Assembly: GCA_016716835.1 (NCBI GenBank)
Contig: JADJUW010000001.1
Location: 1,942,001 to 2,006,000 of the forward strand
DNA length: 64,000 nucleotides
Direction: 5' to 3'
Origin: Myxococcales bacterium
GTDB taxonomy: Bacteria; Myxococcota_A; Polyangia; Haliangiales; Haliangiaceae
The notes under the pieces were generated by a model that was given only the letters and a program-made list of their open reading frames with translations, had not been told where the DNA came from and made no database searches. Both the position numbers and the translations under genes were made by a program. Each line of letters begins with the position of its first letter. Position 1 is the stretch's first letter. This document shows positions 54,241-61,753 of this stretch, one piece after another.

Positions 54241-54955
54241 TGTTGGCCTTGCGCTGGCGGCGACGGCGCTCGCCACGGGCTGCGCGCCAAACTCGCTTGA
54301 GGCGTCGCCGCAGCCTGGGCCGCAACCAGGCCCGCCCGGCGATGAACAAGGTGAGCTGCAGCCTGGCATCCCGGCAACCTTTGACAAAAACCTTATCATC
54401 ACCGACGCCTACTTCTCGGCGTCGAGCTTTATCGGTGCCGACGAGGTACAGGCGTTCTTTGAGGTGACGCCCTACGGCACGCGGTCGTGGATGGCCGATG
54501 CCACGCTCGGTCAGGCGCGCCTCGCGGATGTTTTGGTCGACATTGCAGTCGCGCATGACCTTAACCCCATCGTGCTCATTGCCCGCATGCAGGTCGAGCA
54601 ATCGCTCGTCGCCCCCACCGAGAATCCCGGTGGCAATCGCGTCGATTTCGCGTTTGGCTGCGGCTGCCCCGACGGCCAGGCGTGCAACGAGGCGTATCGC
54701 GGCCTCGACAAACAACTCGAATGCGCCGCCACCACGCTTGAGAAATGGTACTTGCGTTCGCAAAGCGGCGATGGTCTGTTTGTCATGGGGCAGCCTGGCG
54801 ACACGCTCGACCCCGACACCGTCGTGCCCGCCAGCCATGCCACCGCCTCGCTGTACGCGTACACGCCGTGGGTGCTCGAAGACGAAGGCGGCAATTGGCT
54901 GGTGTGGAAGATCTTGGCGCGCTACACCGACCACGTCATTGCGGAAATCTTGTAG
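54164..54955 (+). CDS. lipoprotein with lysozyme/transglycosylase-like domain
   Basis: 263 aa from the ATG at 54164, or 248 aa from TTG at 54209; both starts lie inside the hairpin element, so the element supplies the first residues. Signal sequence ALAATALATGC (lipobox ATGC) and a Pro/Gly/Gln linker follow. The domain has IVLIARMQVEQSLV, where Glu could be catalytic, then FGCGCPDGQACNEAYRGLDK with a Cys cluster, recalling unnamed lysozyme-like proteins that read KLQxExSLI..FGCGC. It may cleave peptidoglycan. The evidence is moderate. Confidence 0.6.
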   Translation: MPRPTKPSQRLNRECLAHLICAKALGVGLALAATALATGCAPNSLEASPQPGPQPGPPGDEQGELQPGIPATFDKNLIITDAYFSASSFIGADEVQAFFEVTPYGTRSWMADATLGQARLADVLVDIAVAHDLNPIVLIARMQVEQSLVAPTENPGGNRVDFAFGCGCPDGQACNEAYRGLDKQLECAATTLEKWYLRSQSGDGLFVMGQPGDTLDPDTVVPASHATASLYAYTPWVLEDEGGNWLVWKILARYTDHVIAEIL

Positions 54956-55101
54956 CGGGCCGTGCGCTCGCGCAATGCTTTGCGCTGAGCAGCTGATATT
55001 CGCCGCGCCCAGCGTATCCAGTCAGGGCAGGCCCAACTTTTTTCCACGGCGTTTTCTGTCGGGATTGTATTGAACGCTGGGCGCTTCGTTGCGAGTTGCG
55101 A

Positions 55102-55322
55102 CCTGTCCGGCCCCAAAAGGGGGGGGCGGATATCAAATGCTTATGAATCGGCGCGCTCATCGTGCGCTTGCTTGCAATCGCAAGACTGTCAAATATTTAA
55201 CAAACTCGTTACGTTGCTGTGCGCGCGCAAAGGTTGCGGTTGAACGCCTTGCTTGACGTTGTTAGCGTCCGGCCCGAAATGAAGAAACAAATTAGTCGCA
55301 AACTCCAATTCAAATCCATCGC
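55102..55322. repeat. inverted repeat, left arm: upstream region and leader start of peptide gene 1
   Basis: About 220 bp, nearly 90% identical on the opposite strand to 57018-57235. It begins with CCTGTCCGGCCCC and a GGCCCC/GGGG hairpin, and includes GTTTAACAAACTCGT-like tracts, TTGCGGTTGAACGCC and GCGTCCGGCCCGAA directly before the ATG. The conservation of the noncoding part equals that of the leader coding part, which suggests a conserved promoter. The bases 54956-55101 before it hold nothing I can name. Confidence 0.7.
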
Positions 55323-55458
55323 GACCGAAGCGCTTGCCCCCGCCGCAGGAGCTGCTGCGACCGCCGGGGGTGCAGAGTCGACTTGTTCGCCGTGTGGCCC
55401 TACAAAATGGTTATGCCCGGATCGCCCCGATGGCCAAGCCCAAGGTTGGCCAGGATGA
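55279..55458 (+). CDS. putative RiPP precursor-like peptide 1
   Basis: 59 aa from the ATG at 55279. The basic leader MKKQISRKLQFKSIATEAL resembles class I lanthipeptide-like 'natural product precursor' leaders (KKLxLxKxTI pattern). A run of Ala/Gly follows, ending in AGG, a possible double-Gly cut. The core ESTCSPCGPTKWLCPD is Cys- and Pro-rich, then DGQAQGWPG. A paralogue at 57061 on the other strand shares leader and the SPCGPxKWxC start of the core. No modifying enzyme is in the window. A small secreted or toxic peptide is another possibility. Confidence 0.5.
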   Translation: MKKQISRKLQFKSIATEALAPAAGAAATAGGAESTCSPCGPTKWLCPDRPDGQAQGWPG

Positions 55459-55895
55459 GAACTAACCAGTATCGCCTAGAGAAAGAGACAAACGTCCTGA
55501 TGCATCGCGGTGGCTGGCTAGGCGCCCCGCAGAGGTTTGGTGGTTCCAAGTCCCGAGGACGCAACGACGCCAGCAACCACGAGGCGCGGGACGATGGATC
55601 TTTATCTAGGCGATGCTGGTTAGGAACCCGTTCAGCCGACGCCCTCTAGCAGGTGATTTGACGGCGATGCATGCGCCGGCTCGGGCTGCGATGCTAGTGC
55701 CGCCGACGTTGGTGCGCGTGATGGTCGATGGCGTCAGCATCGAGATCGAGGTGCCAGCGACGCGCAAGGCGTGGCTCGTCCACGCGCGTCGGCTGCGCCA
55801 GCCTAAGGCTTACGCCAAGAGGTCACATGCGAAATCGCGGGCCATGCCTTTGTGCTCAGGCTACGCTCCGCACTGAGTATCTGACTCTCGCGGCA
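55459..55895. other. gene-poor stretch between peptide gene 1 and lipoprotein
   Basis: No supported gene in 437 bp. A frame of 87 codons at 55613-55876 has a natural-looking middle (VMVDGVSIEIEVPATRKAWL) but no start signal or family; it could be a gene fragment left by rearrangement. Confidence 0.4.
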
Positions 55896-56498
55896 CTACG
55901 GCGCTGACCGCACCACCAAGGTGGCGGGGAATAACGTCGAGACCAGCGCCGAGGTCGCATAATGCGCCGCGGGCGGTTTCATATCGAAGTAGACGTCTTC
56001 GAGCAGATCATCGAACGCGACATAGTCTAGTTGGAACGCGGCATTGCTTTCCTGGGCCGACGTTCGGGTGCCCCACATATCAGTTTCTGAGGCGCTGAGA
56101 TTGCCGGTTAGCCACAGCGTTTCGCCCTCAACCCGATACGTTCCGTAGAAGGTCCCGGCGTAGGATTGCTGGCCATCCCAGCAGCCCACCATGAAGAGGC
56201 TGATGGCGTCGCCGGGGCCAAGTTCGTACTCCGCCGCGCCGGGGGTCATGTTGAAGATCGTGGCCTGGACAATGCGGGGATGATGATCGGTAGCACAATA
56301 GCGCGCGACGGCTTGCTCGGTGGATTCGCCTGCGATCCGTTGCTCGGCAAGGTCGTCAAACTCCCAGACATAGGTTGTATACGCCTTGTCACTAGCGCCT
56401 TCTTGCTCCTCGCTGGCAGGCACAGTAGTCATGCAGGCCGTAGCCAGCGACAGCGAAACGGCTACGGGGAGTGCGGTTAGCGGGGAGAGGCGAGCCAT
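55896..56498 (-). CDS. lipoprotein of unknown function
   Basis: 200 aa from the ATG at 56498 (MARLSPLTAL); the frame also opens at 56516. Signal peptide with lipobox ATAC (Cys about residue 22). The mature part is about 178 aa, beta-rich, with two Cys (ARYCATD and VGCWDG), TFYGTYRVEGETLWLTGNL and an acidic N-terminal linker. I do not know the family. It sits between the two arms of the inverted repeat that carries the peptide genes. Confidence 0.65.
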   Translation of the reverse strand: MARLSPLTALPVAVSLSLATACMTTVPASEEQEGASDKAYTTYVWEFDDLAEQRIAGESTEQAVARYCATDHHPRIVQATIFNMTPGAAEYELGPGDAISLFMVGCWDGQQSYAGTFYGTYRVEGETLWLTGNLSASETDMWGTRTSAQESNAAFQLDYVAFDDLLEDVYFDMKPPAAHYATSALVSTLFPATLVVRSAP

Positions 56499-56604
56499 GC
56501 GGTAAAAGCTAAGCAATCACCGTGCCAGCACGCCGCATTGCCGGACATCTGCCGACGCCGCAACGTGGGGACACTTGTCCTCGGGGCGGGGTGGCATGCG
56601 TATC

Positions 56605-56757
56605 CTCCTTGCCGCTCGTCATGCCCGCGAATCTCTCTTCTGCAGTACCGCCGTGCGCTTGATGCGATGGCCGCATGCGTTCCCGTCCCGTTTCCACTCG
56701 GCACCCATGGCCCGGACAGGTGTTCGCTATTGCCAACCAGGGGCCGCCTTTTGGCAT
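56605..56757 (+). pseudogene. relic of IS200-like transposase and its downstream flank
   Basis: The first part (56605-56640) and the second (56641-56706) match two separate pieces of the intact transposase at 57489 (LPLVMPANL and QYRRALDAMAA), so an internal deletion joined them. Then 56715-56757 matches the sequence after the intact copy (about 58588, reading VFAxANQGxPFG). Thus two copies of the same transposase region existed here, and this one is a broken relic. Confidence 0.65.
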
Positions 56758-56818
56758 GACCATCGCCAACTACCGGCGATGGGCTAGAACCGTTGACATC
56801 AAAACGCCAGGCAGGTCA

Positions 56819-57061
56819 CTAACACCCGATTTGGGAAGTGCAACACGCCGAGGCAATGGTGATGCCGGGCGCCTCAGGACAGAAGCACGAAACATTACCA
56901 GACAAGGTTTCATCACCCGGATCGCAGTCCTGGTGGGTATAGTAGCAGCGCCATTTCGAAGGGCCACACGGCGAGAGCGTCGACTCGTGCCCACCAGCGG
57001 CAGAGGAAAGTATAGCGGTTGGAATAGATTTAAACTGTAGCTTGCGACTGATTTTTTTCAT
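56819..57061 (-). CDS. putative RiPP precursor-like peptide 2, Cys-rich
   Basis: 80 aa from the ATG at 57061. The leader MKKISRKLQFKSIPTAIL ends in AAGG (double-Gly-like). The core of about 56 aa starts ESTLSPCGPSKWRCYYTH and has nine Cys in all (including SCFCPE, ACC and a terminal IGC) with Ser/Thr, typical of crosslinked or thioether peptides. Upstream DNA is nearly identical to that of peptide gene 1 (inverted). Not preceded by a strong Shine-Dalgarno. Class I lanthipeptide-like leader similarity is from memory; no enzymes for maturation lie near. Confidence 0.55.
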   Translation of the reverse strand: MKKISRKLQFKSIPTAILSSAAGGHESTLSPCGPSKWRCYYTHQDCDPGDETLSGNVSCFCPEAPGITIASACCTSQIGC

Positions 57062-57235
57062 TTCGGGCCGGACGCTAGCAACGTCGGGTCAGGCGTTCAA
57101 CCGCAACCTTTGCGCGCGCACGGCAACTTAACGAGTTTGTAAATAATTTGACAGTCTCGCGATCGGAAGCAAGCGCACGATGAGCGAGCCGATTCCTAAG
57201 CGTTTGATATCCGCCCCCCTTTGGGGCCGGACAGG
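57018..57235. repeat. inverted repeat, right arm: leader start and upstream region of peptide gene 2
   Basis: Complement of the left arm at 55102-55322, ending with CCGGACAGG at 57227-57235. The arms face each other and lie about 1.7 kb apart. They cover the leader codons of each peptide gene and some 170 bp of upstream DNA. Confidence 0.7.
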
Positions 57236-57292
57236 TTGTCAAAATCCAAATCCTGACCCTGGTCAAGATCCAGACCCTGGTTGCCAAAATCA

Positions 57293-57370
57293 AAATCCGG
57301 ACCCTGGTTGAAATTTTGCGATTACAAAATCCGGACCAAATCCGGACCCTGGTTGAAATTTTGCGATTAC
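57293..57370. repeat. two 33-bp direct repeats, 45 bp apart, with related CCCTGG shorter units before them
   Basis: AAATCCGGACCCTGG then TTGAAATTTTGCGATTAC occurs at 57293-57325 and at 57338-57370. Shorter related units (TCCTGACCCTGG, TCCAGACCCTGG) occur at 57251-57280. The array lies between peptide gene 2 and the transposase. It holds no supported gene and may be the transposase's target or a spacer repeat. Confidence 0.6.
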
Positions 57371-57488
57371 GTACGCAATGATTTTTCGGCCGCCGCGTAT
57401 ATTGCAGGCAGTCCCACGACTATGTCGCACCGAGGGAACGTCGAGGATTTTCAGCAGAATCGCAGCGCCATCTGCGTAGTCAGGAGGC

Positions 57489-58382
57489 ATGACCAGACCA
57501 CGCGAAGTCATTGCCAACCGAACCTACCTGGTAACTAGGCGCTGCACGCAGCGTCAGTTTCTGCTGCGCCCCGACGACGCTACCAACAATGCGATTGTTT
57601 ATTGTTTGGCGGTGGCGGCCCAGCGAACGAATATCGATGTCGTATTTACTTGTGCGATGTCGAATCACCACCACACGATCGTCCATGATCACGACGGTCG
57701 ATTGCCGGAGTTCATGGAGCATTTTCACAGGCTGCTTGCGAAGTGCCAGAATCTGCGGCGGCGAAGGTGGGAGAATTTTTGGGACTCAGCGAAAGCAAGT
57801 GCCGTACGGCTATTAGACGCAGACGATATTATTGCGAAAATCGTCTACGCCGCGACGAATCCGGTCAAGGATTTCCTTGTGGAGCGAGCGCACCAGTGGC
57901 CCGGGGTCAATGGGTACAGAGCCTTGGTGCGCGATGAGCCGATGACCGCCAAACGACCACGATATTTCTTCAATCCGAACGGAGAGATGCCGAGTTCCGT
58001 TTCTCTGCCGCTCGTCATGCCCGCGAATCTGGGGACGATCTCAGACGTTGCGACAAGAGTCGTTGAAGCGGTCGCCGAGGTGGAAGCAACGGTGCTCGCG
58101 ATTCGGCGCCAAACGCAGCGCGGCGTGCTGGGACGAAAGGCCGTGCTGGCGCAGTCGTGGCGAGAAGCGCCAAAGTCCGTTGCTGCGAGGCGGAAAATGA
58201 GCCCTCAACTTGCCGCGCGTGACAAATGGCGACGGATTGAGACCCTGCTACAGACCAAGTACTTTCTCGTGCAGTACCGGCGCGCACTTGATGCGATGGC
58301 CGCATTCGTCCCGATTCCGTTTCCACTAGGCACGTATTGGCTGAGGCGGTTTCTGAACGTTGACGTTGGTGCATATTTATAG
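57489..58382 (+). CDS. IS200/REP-associated tyrosine transposase (Y1/HUH)
   Basis: 297 aa, with a good ribosome binding site (CAGGAGGC). The HUH-type motif is FTCAMSNHHHTIVHD (about residue 53), with RTYLVTRRC at the start. The tyrosine is probably in AATNPVKDFLVERAHQWPGVNGYRAL (about residues 120-145). C-terminal Arg-rich and LGTYWLRRF segments follow. The single-stranded transposase cuts at hairpins. It is probably the only complete mobile gene of the island. Relics of a second copy lie at 56605. The ends of its element cannot be placed. Confidence 0.82.
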   Translation: MTRPREVIANRTYLVTRRCTQRQFLLRPDDATNNAIVYCLAVAAQRTNIDVVFTCAMSNHHHTIVHDHDGRLPEFMEHFHRLLAKCQNLRRRRWENFWDSAKASAVRLLDADDIIAKIVYAATNPVKDFLVERAHQWPGVNGYRALVRDEPMTAKRPRYFFNPNGEMPSSVSLPLVMPANLGTISDVATRVVEAVAEVEATVLAIRRQTQRGVLGRKAVLAQSWREAPKSVAARRKMSPQLAARDKWRRIETLLQTKYFLVQYRRALDAMAAFVPIPFPLGTYWLRRFLNVDVGAYL

Positions 58383-59118
58383 CGGCGATCCTCGCGACCC
58401 AGTGACGTAGCACTCGATTGGCACCGCTGACTCTACAAGCGGCAAGGGACGGTTGCGGCCGCGGGTCATGCAGGAGGCAGATGCGAGGTGTTTCTGCGGG
58501 GACTTGAGCGTGGGTTGGCCTTGGATATCGCTGGCAGACCGCTCGCTGACCGCCGGGGCTGATGCATTGGCACGGCCATCAATTGGCCGCAGCAGGTGTT
58601 CGCTTTTGCCAACCAGGGTCTGCCCTTTGGCCCTTTGGACAAATTTCTTGTCGAGTTCGTTGAGCCACTCATCGGCGACGGCGAGAAAATCACCACGTGC
58701 GCGCCTTACGCGAGGCTTGCGGCACTTGCATAAGAAGCCGCCCAAGCGCCAACAATAAGAGATACTCGCAGCACCCGACAAGTGGCACCTCTGGCGCCAC
58801 GAAGATGCCACGGCCGAAATTGAACATGACTACGAAGCCTTCAAACAAGTCTCCGTGCACGTCCCCGAAGGCCAAGGCTGGGCGTATGTCGCCTTCAAGC
58901 TAAGCAAGCTCGGCTATGACGTCGATGCCGTCTATAATTGTGGCCGCGCCGCTGGGGCCAATGCGCCACAGCCTGGCAACCCCATTGGCCAGAACCCGCG
59001 AACCTTCCGAGATGGAATTTTTTCAATAAAACTGACATATATGCGATATTAAAGACGAACTAGATTTGCTAGCGGTGCGAAGACATCCGGCACGCCAGTT
59101 GCACAAGCTTCCTTCACC
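58383..59118. other. degraded accessory stretch after the transposase
   Basis: No intact gene found. The frame over 58576-58735 encodes a natural peptide (QVFAFANQGLPFGPLDKFL, ending ARLAALA), repeated in part at 56715. The next stretch is described separately at 58760. Together these are scraps of host or element genes. Confidence 0.45.
58760..59052 (+). pseudogene. truncated gene fragment
   Basis: About 97 codons in one frame, from a stop upstream to TAA at 59052, with natural composition (APDKWHLWRHEDATAEI, GQGWAYVAFKLSKLGYDVDAV, NPIGQNPRTFRDGIFSI). No start codon except GTG at 58855, so it looks like the 3' part of a lost gene. The N-terminus is missing. No family recognised. Confidence 0.45.
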
Positions 59119-59607
59119 ATGAGCCTTTCTAGCTTTGTATCCTCGCTCTGTATCATTGCTGCGCTCGCAAGCTCGGTTGCGGCTGGAACCGCCGAGGCCC
59201 GAAACCGCAAAAGCACACCTGTGCTGACCAAACGCCTGGCCATACGAGGCAAGGCCATCGGCACCGGGACCCTTAGAAAGGATTCGATCCGCATGAGAAA
59301 TCCGGTCGGCGTTGCCGCTCATGCCACGCGAACCGCATCTGCATCTGCGCCGCGCAACGTAGCCGCGAAGCAACTCACCTCGCTCGAGCGTGCGATCATG
59401 AAAGTCAATATATTCGTCGTCGGTGGAGTGTACGGCACGATCAAGTTAGCGCTCCTGACGAGCCCTTTGCTTATTGCGATGTCGTCGCTGCCGGCGTCCG
59501 TAGACAAACCCTTGCTATATGGCGCGTTCGGCCTGTTGTATTTCATCGTTACCGGCAAGATCGAGCTTTCGATTGCAGCCGATGCGACAAAAAAATCTGT
59601 CAGTTAG
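59119..59607 (+). CDS. exported small membrane protein of unknown function
   Basis: 162 aa. A signal peptide (about residues 1-24, AGTAEA), a basic Lys/Arg/Ala/Thr-rich linker (residues 27-90), then two hydrophobic segments (FVVGGVYGTIKLALLTSPLL and PLLYGAFGLLYFIV). The layout matches the protein at 15359. It may lie in the inner membrane with its basic arm outside the cytoplasm. Located between the transposase island and the helicase. No family recognised. Confidence 0.6.
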   Translation: MSLSSFVSSLCIIAALASSVAAGTAEARNRKSTPVLTKRLAIRGKAIGTGTLRKDSIRMRNPVGVAAHATRTASASAPRNVAAKQLTSLERAIMKVNIFVVGGVYGTIKLALLTSPLLIAMSSLPASVDKPLLYGAFGLLYFIVTGKIELSIAADATKKSVS

Positions 59608-59662
59608 GCTTGCGCGCGCCAACCTATATGCCCTGACTGGATAAGCCTGGCGCGACGAGCGG

Positions 59663-61447
59663 CTACGCGCCGATAGGCACGATGCGAATGTGCGGATCGC
59701 GCGTATCTGGCACTTTGACCCGCGTTGCGAACAGGCTCGCGACTTGCGGCGCGATGGTGACGCGGGTCTCGCGCGCGCCAACGTCGATGCTGCCGATGTC
59801 GTCCTTGGTAATGCCACCGCGGCGACACAGCAGCGGGATGATCCAGCGCGGGTCGGCCTTTTGAAAGCGGCCGACGTTGACCGAGAACACCGGCGCATCG
59901 CCGCTTGGCTCGGCGCGTGGGCCTGAGCTGCGGGCATCGCGCGCCTGCCGCGCATCAAAGGCTTGCCGCGCGCCGCGAATCGGGCGATCGCCCTCGCCGC
60001 CTGCGCCTGCAATGCGCGTCATGGCGCGGCCGGGCCCGCGATCGTCGCGTGGGCTGCGCGCATCGCGACCCATCGGCTCGCGGTCGCGGCTCATCGGACC
60101 CTGCGCGCGGCCCTTGCCTGCGCCAGCCCCACCGGCGACGTCTTGCACCTGCGGCATTTGCTTGTAGCGGCTCGCCACGAGCACGGCCACCAAGTCCTCG
60201 GCGCCGTGCAGCTTGAGCAGCGCCGCCGCAGACGTCTTGGCCGTTGGCGTCACCGCGGCGACTTCTTCGGCGAGGCCCGCGAAAATGCGCGCATCGTCTT
60301 TTTCGCGAATCATCGCGGCGGTCGGCACCGGGCCAAACTTAAGCGGCTCCTGCCGCGTCGCCAGCACGCGCTCGGCAAACCCAGCGCGATTGCGCGGCAC
60401 CAGCAGCACCGAAGTGCCCTGGCGTCCGGCGCGTCCGGTGCGGCCGCTGCGATGCACCAGCGCCTCGCGGTTTTGCGGCACGTCGGCGTGAATCACGAGG
60501 TCCAGCGATGGCAAATCAAGCCCGCGGGCGGCGACGTCGGTCGCGACGCAGATGCGCGCGCGCCCATCGCGCAACGCTTGCAAGGCCGCCGTGCGCTCGC
60601 GCTGCGATAGCTCGCCCGACACCGTCACCACGCCAAAGCCGCGATTGGAAAGCTCGTCGCCAAGCCTGGTCACGCCGTCGCGCGTGGCGCAGAACACCAA
60701 CGTGCACGGCGCATCGTAGTAGCGCAAGATATTGACGACCGCCTGCACGCGGTCGCGATCGCCAATGGGCATGGCAATATGTTCGATGTCGGCGTGGCCC
60801 GCGGCGCCAGTGGTGGCCTCGATGCGAAACGCGTTGTTCTGAAACTTCTTGGCCAAGAGCGCGATGCCCTTGGGAATCGTCGCGGAAAACATCAGCGTGC
60901 GCCGTTCCTTCGGCGTGGCCTTGAGCAGCGCCTCGAGCTCGTCGCGAAAGCCCATGTCGAGCATTTCGTCGGCTTCGTCGAGCACCACGGCGCGGATGTT
61001 GCCGAGCTTGAGGGCCGCCTTTTCGAGATGATCGTTGAGGCGACCTGGCGTGCCGACCACAATATGTGGCTTGCGGTGCAAGGCGATTTGCTCGGTGCGC
61101 ACGCTGGTGCCGCCGACGCACACCGTAAAGTTTATCGCCGTGTGGGAGTAGAGCCACGACAGCTCGGTCGCGACCTGCATCGCCAGCTCGCGGGTTGGCG
61201 TAATGATGAGCGCCAAGGGGCCCTCGGTCGCCGCGCCGGGCGGGATGCGTTCGTGCTCGCCGAGCAGCGTGCCGGCCATCGCCAGGCCAAACGCCACCGT
61301 CTTACCTGAGCCGGTCTGCGCCGAGACGAGCAGGTCCTGCGCCGGACTAGGCACATCCATGATGGCCTGCTGCACCGGCGTCGGCGAGTTAATGCCGCGA
61401 TCGGCGAGGGCCCGAAGCAGGCTGGGATGCACCCCTAAAAATGGCAT
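59663..61447 (-). CDS. DEAD-box RNA helicase with DbpA-like C-terminal RNA-binding domain
   Basis: 594 aa. Helicase motifs in order: PTPVQQAI (Q), AQTGSGKT (I), PTRELA (Ia), GTPGRL, VLDEADEML (II, DEAD), FSATIP (III), VATDVAARGLDLP (V), HRSGRTGRAG (VI). An Arg/Gly/Asp-rich linker (about residues 425-515) separates the core from a final DbpA-like domain (FSVNVGRFQKADPRWIIPLL). Such helicases unwind rRNA, often 23S, during ribosome assembly or cold shock. The start lies 14 bp after the left arm of hairpin element B. Confidence 0.93.
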   Translation of the reverse strand: MPFLGVHPSLLRALADRGINSPTPVQQAIMDVPSPAQDLLVSAQTGSGKTVAFGLAMAGTLLGEHERIPPGAATEGPLALIITPTRELAMQVATELSWLYSHTAINFTVCVGGTSVRTEQIALHRKPHIVVGTPGRLNDHLEKAALKLGNIRAVVLDEADEMLDMGFRDELEALLKATPKERRTLMFSATIPKGIALLAKKFQNNAFRIEATTGAAGHADIEHIAMPIGDRDRVQAVVNILRYYDAPCTLVFCATRDGVTRLGDELSNRGFGVVTVSGELSQRERTAALQALRDGRARICVATDVAARGLDLPSLDLVIHADVPQNREALVHRSGRTGRAGRQGTSVLLVPRNRAGFAERVLATRQEPLKFGPVPTAAMIREKDDARIFAGLAEEVAAVTPTAKTSAAALLKLHGAEDLVAVLVASRYKQMPQVQDVAGGAGAGKGRAQGPMSRDREPMGRDARSPRDDRGPGRAMTRIAGAGGEGDRPIRGARQAFDARQARDARSSGPRAEPSGDAPVFSVNVGRFQKADPRWIIPLLCRRGGITKDDIGSIDVGARETRVTIAPQVASLFATRVKVPDTRDPHIRIVPIGA

Positions 61448-61461
61448 GGGCGACTCCTACA

Positions 61462-61635
61462 CTAGTGCATTGGCACAAACAAGGTGAACCATCAGCCTGG
61501 GTCTCTGTCCGTGGCACGTCGTTAAAAAACACTCACTTATCCCAATAAACTCGCGTTTTTTGCCTTGTGCCACGAACACATCCCTGCGGCTGAACCGCTG
61601 TCGCTTGGCTCACCTTGTCTGTGCCAATGCACTGG
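61462..61635. mobile_element. 174-bp palindromic hairpin element, copy B
   Basis: Arms: CTAGTGCATTGGCACAAAC on the left and GTCTGTGCCAATGCACTGG on the right. The inner stem (CGTGGCACG / TGTGCCACG) differs from copy A at paired positions. Outward reading gives MVHLVCANALV then stop on the left and LAHLVCANALG on the right. The element sits between the helicase start and the 3' end of the minus-strand PPC-domain gene. No transposase is inside. Confidence 0.8.
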
Positions 61636-61753
61636 GCCGCCCAATTGCGATGGATTGTTTTGGAATGAAGCAAAATCACCGCGAGAGCGGATTTGCCGTG
61701 CCGCGGCGGTTTCCCGGAGCCGCCTCAGAGTGGCCGCTGCGGCGCTGCCCCGG

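Noticed and set aside
55613..55876. 87-codon frame with a partly natural middle
   Set aside because: No start signal or family; recorded only as a possible fragment in the gene-poor stretch.
57281..57538. 85-codon frame over the direct repeats
   Set aside because: Its repeated residues come from the DNA repeat and it overlaps the better-supported transposase start.
59963..60610. 215-codon plus-strand frame opposite the helicase
   Set aside because: Arg/His/Ala-rich shadow without domain; the helicase motifs are complete on the minus strand.
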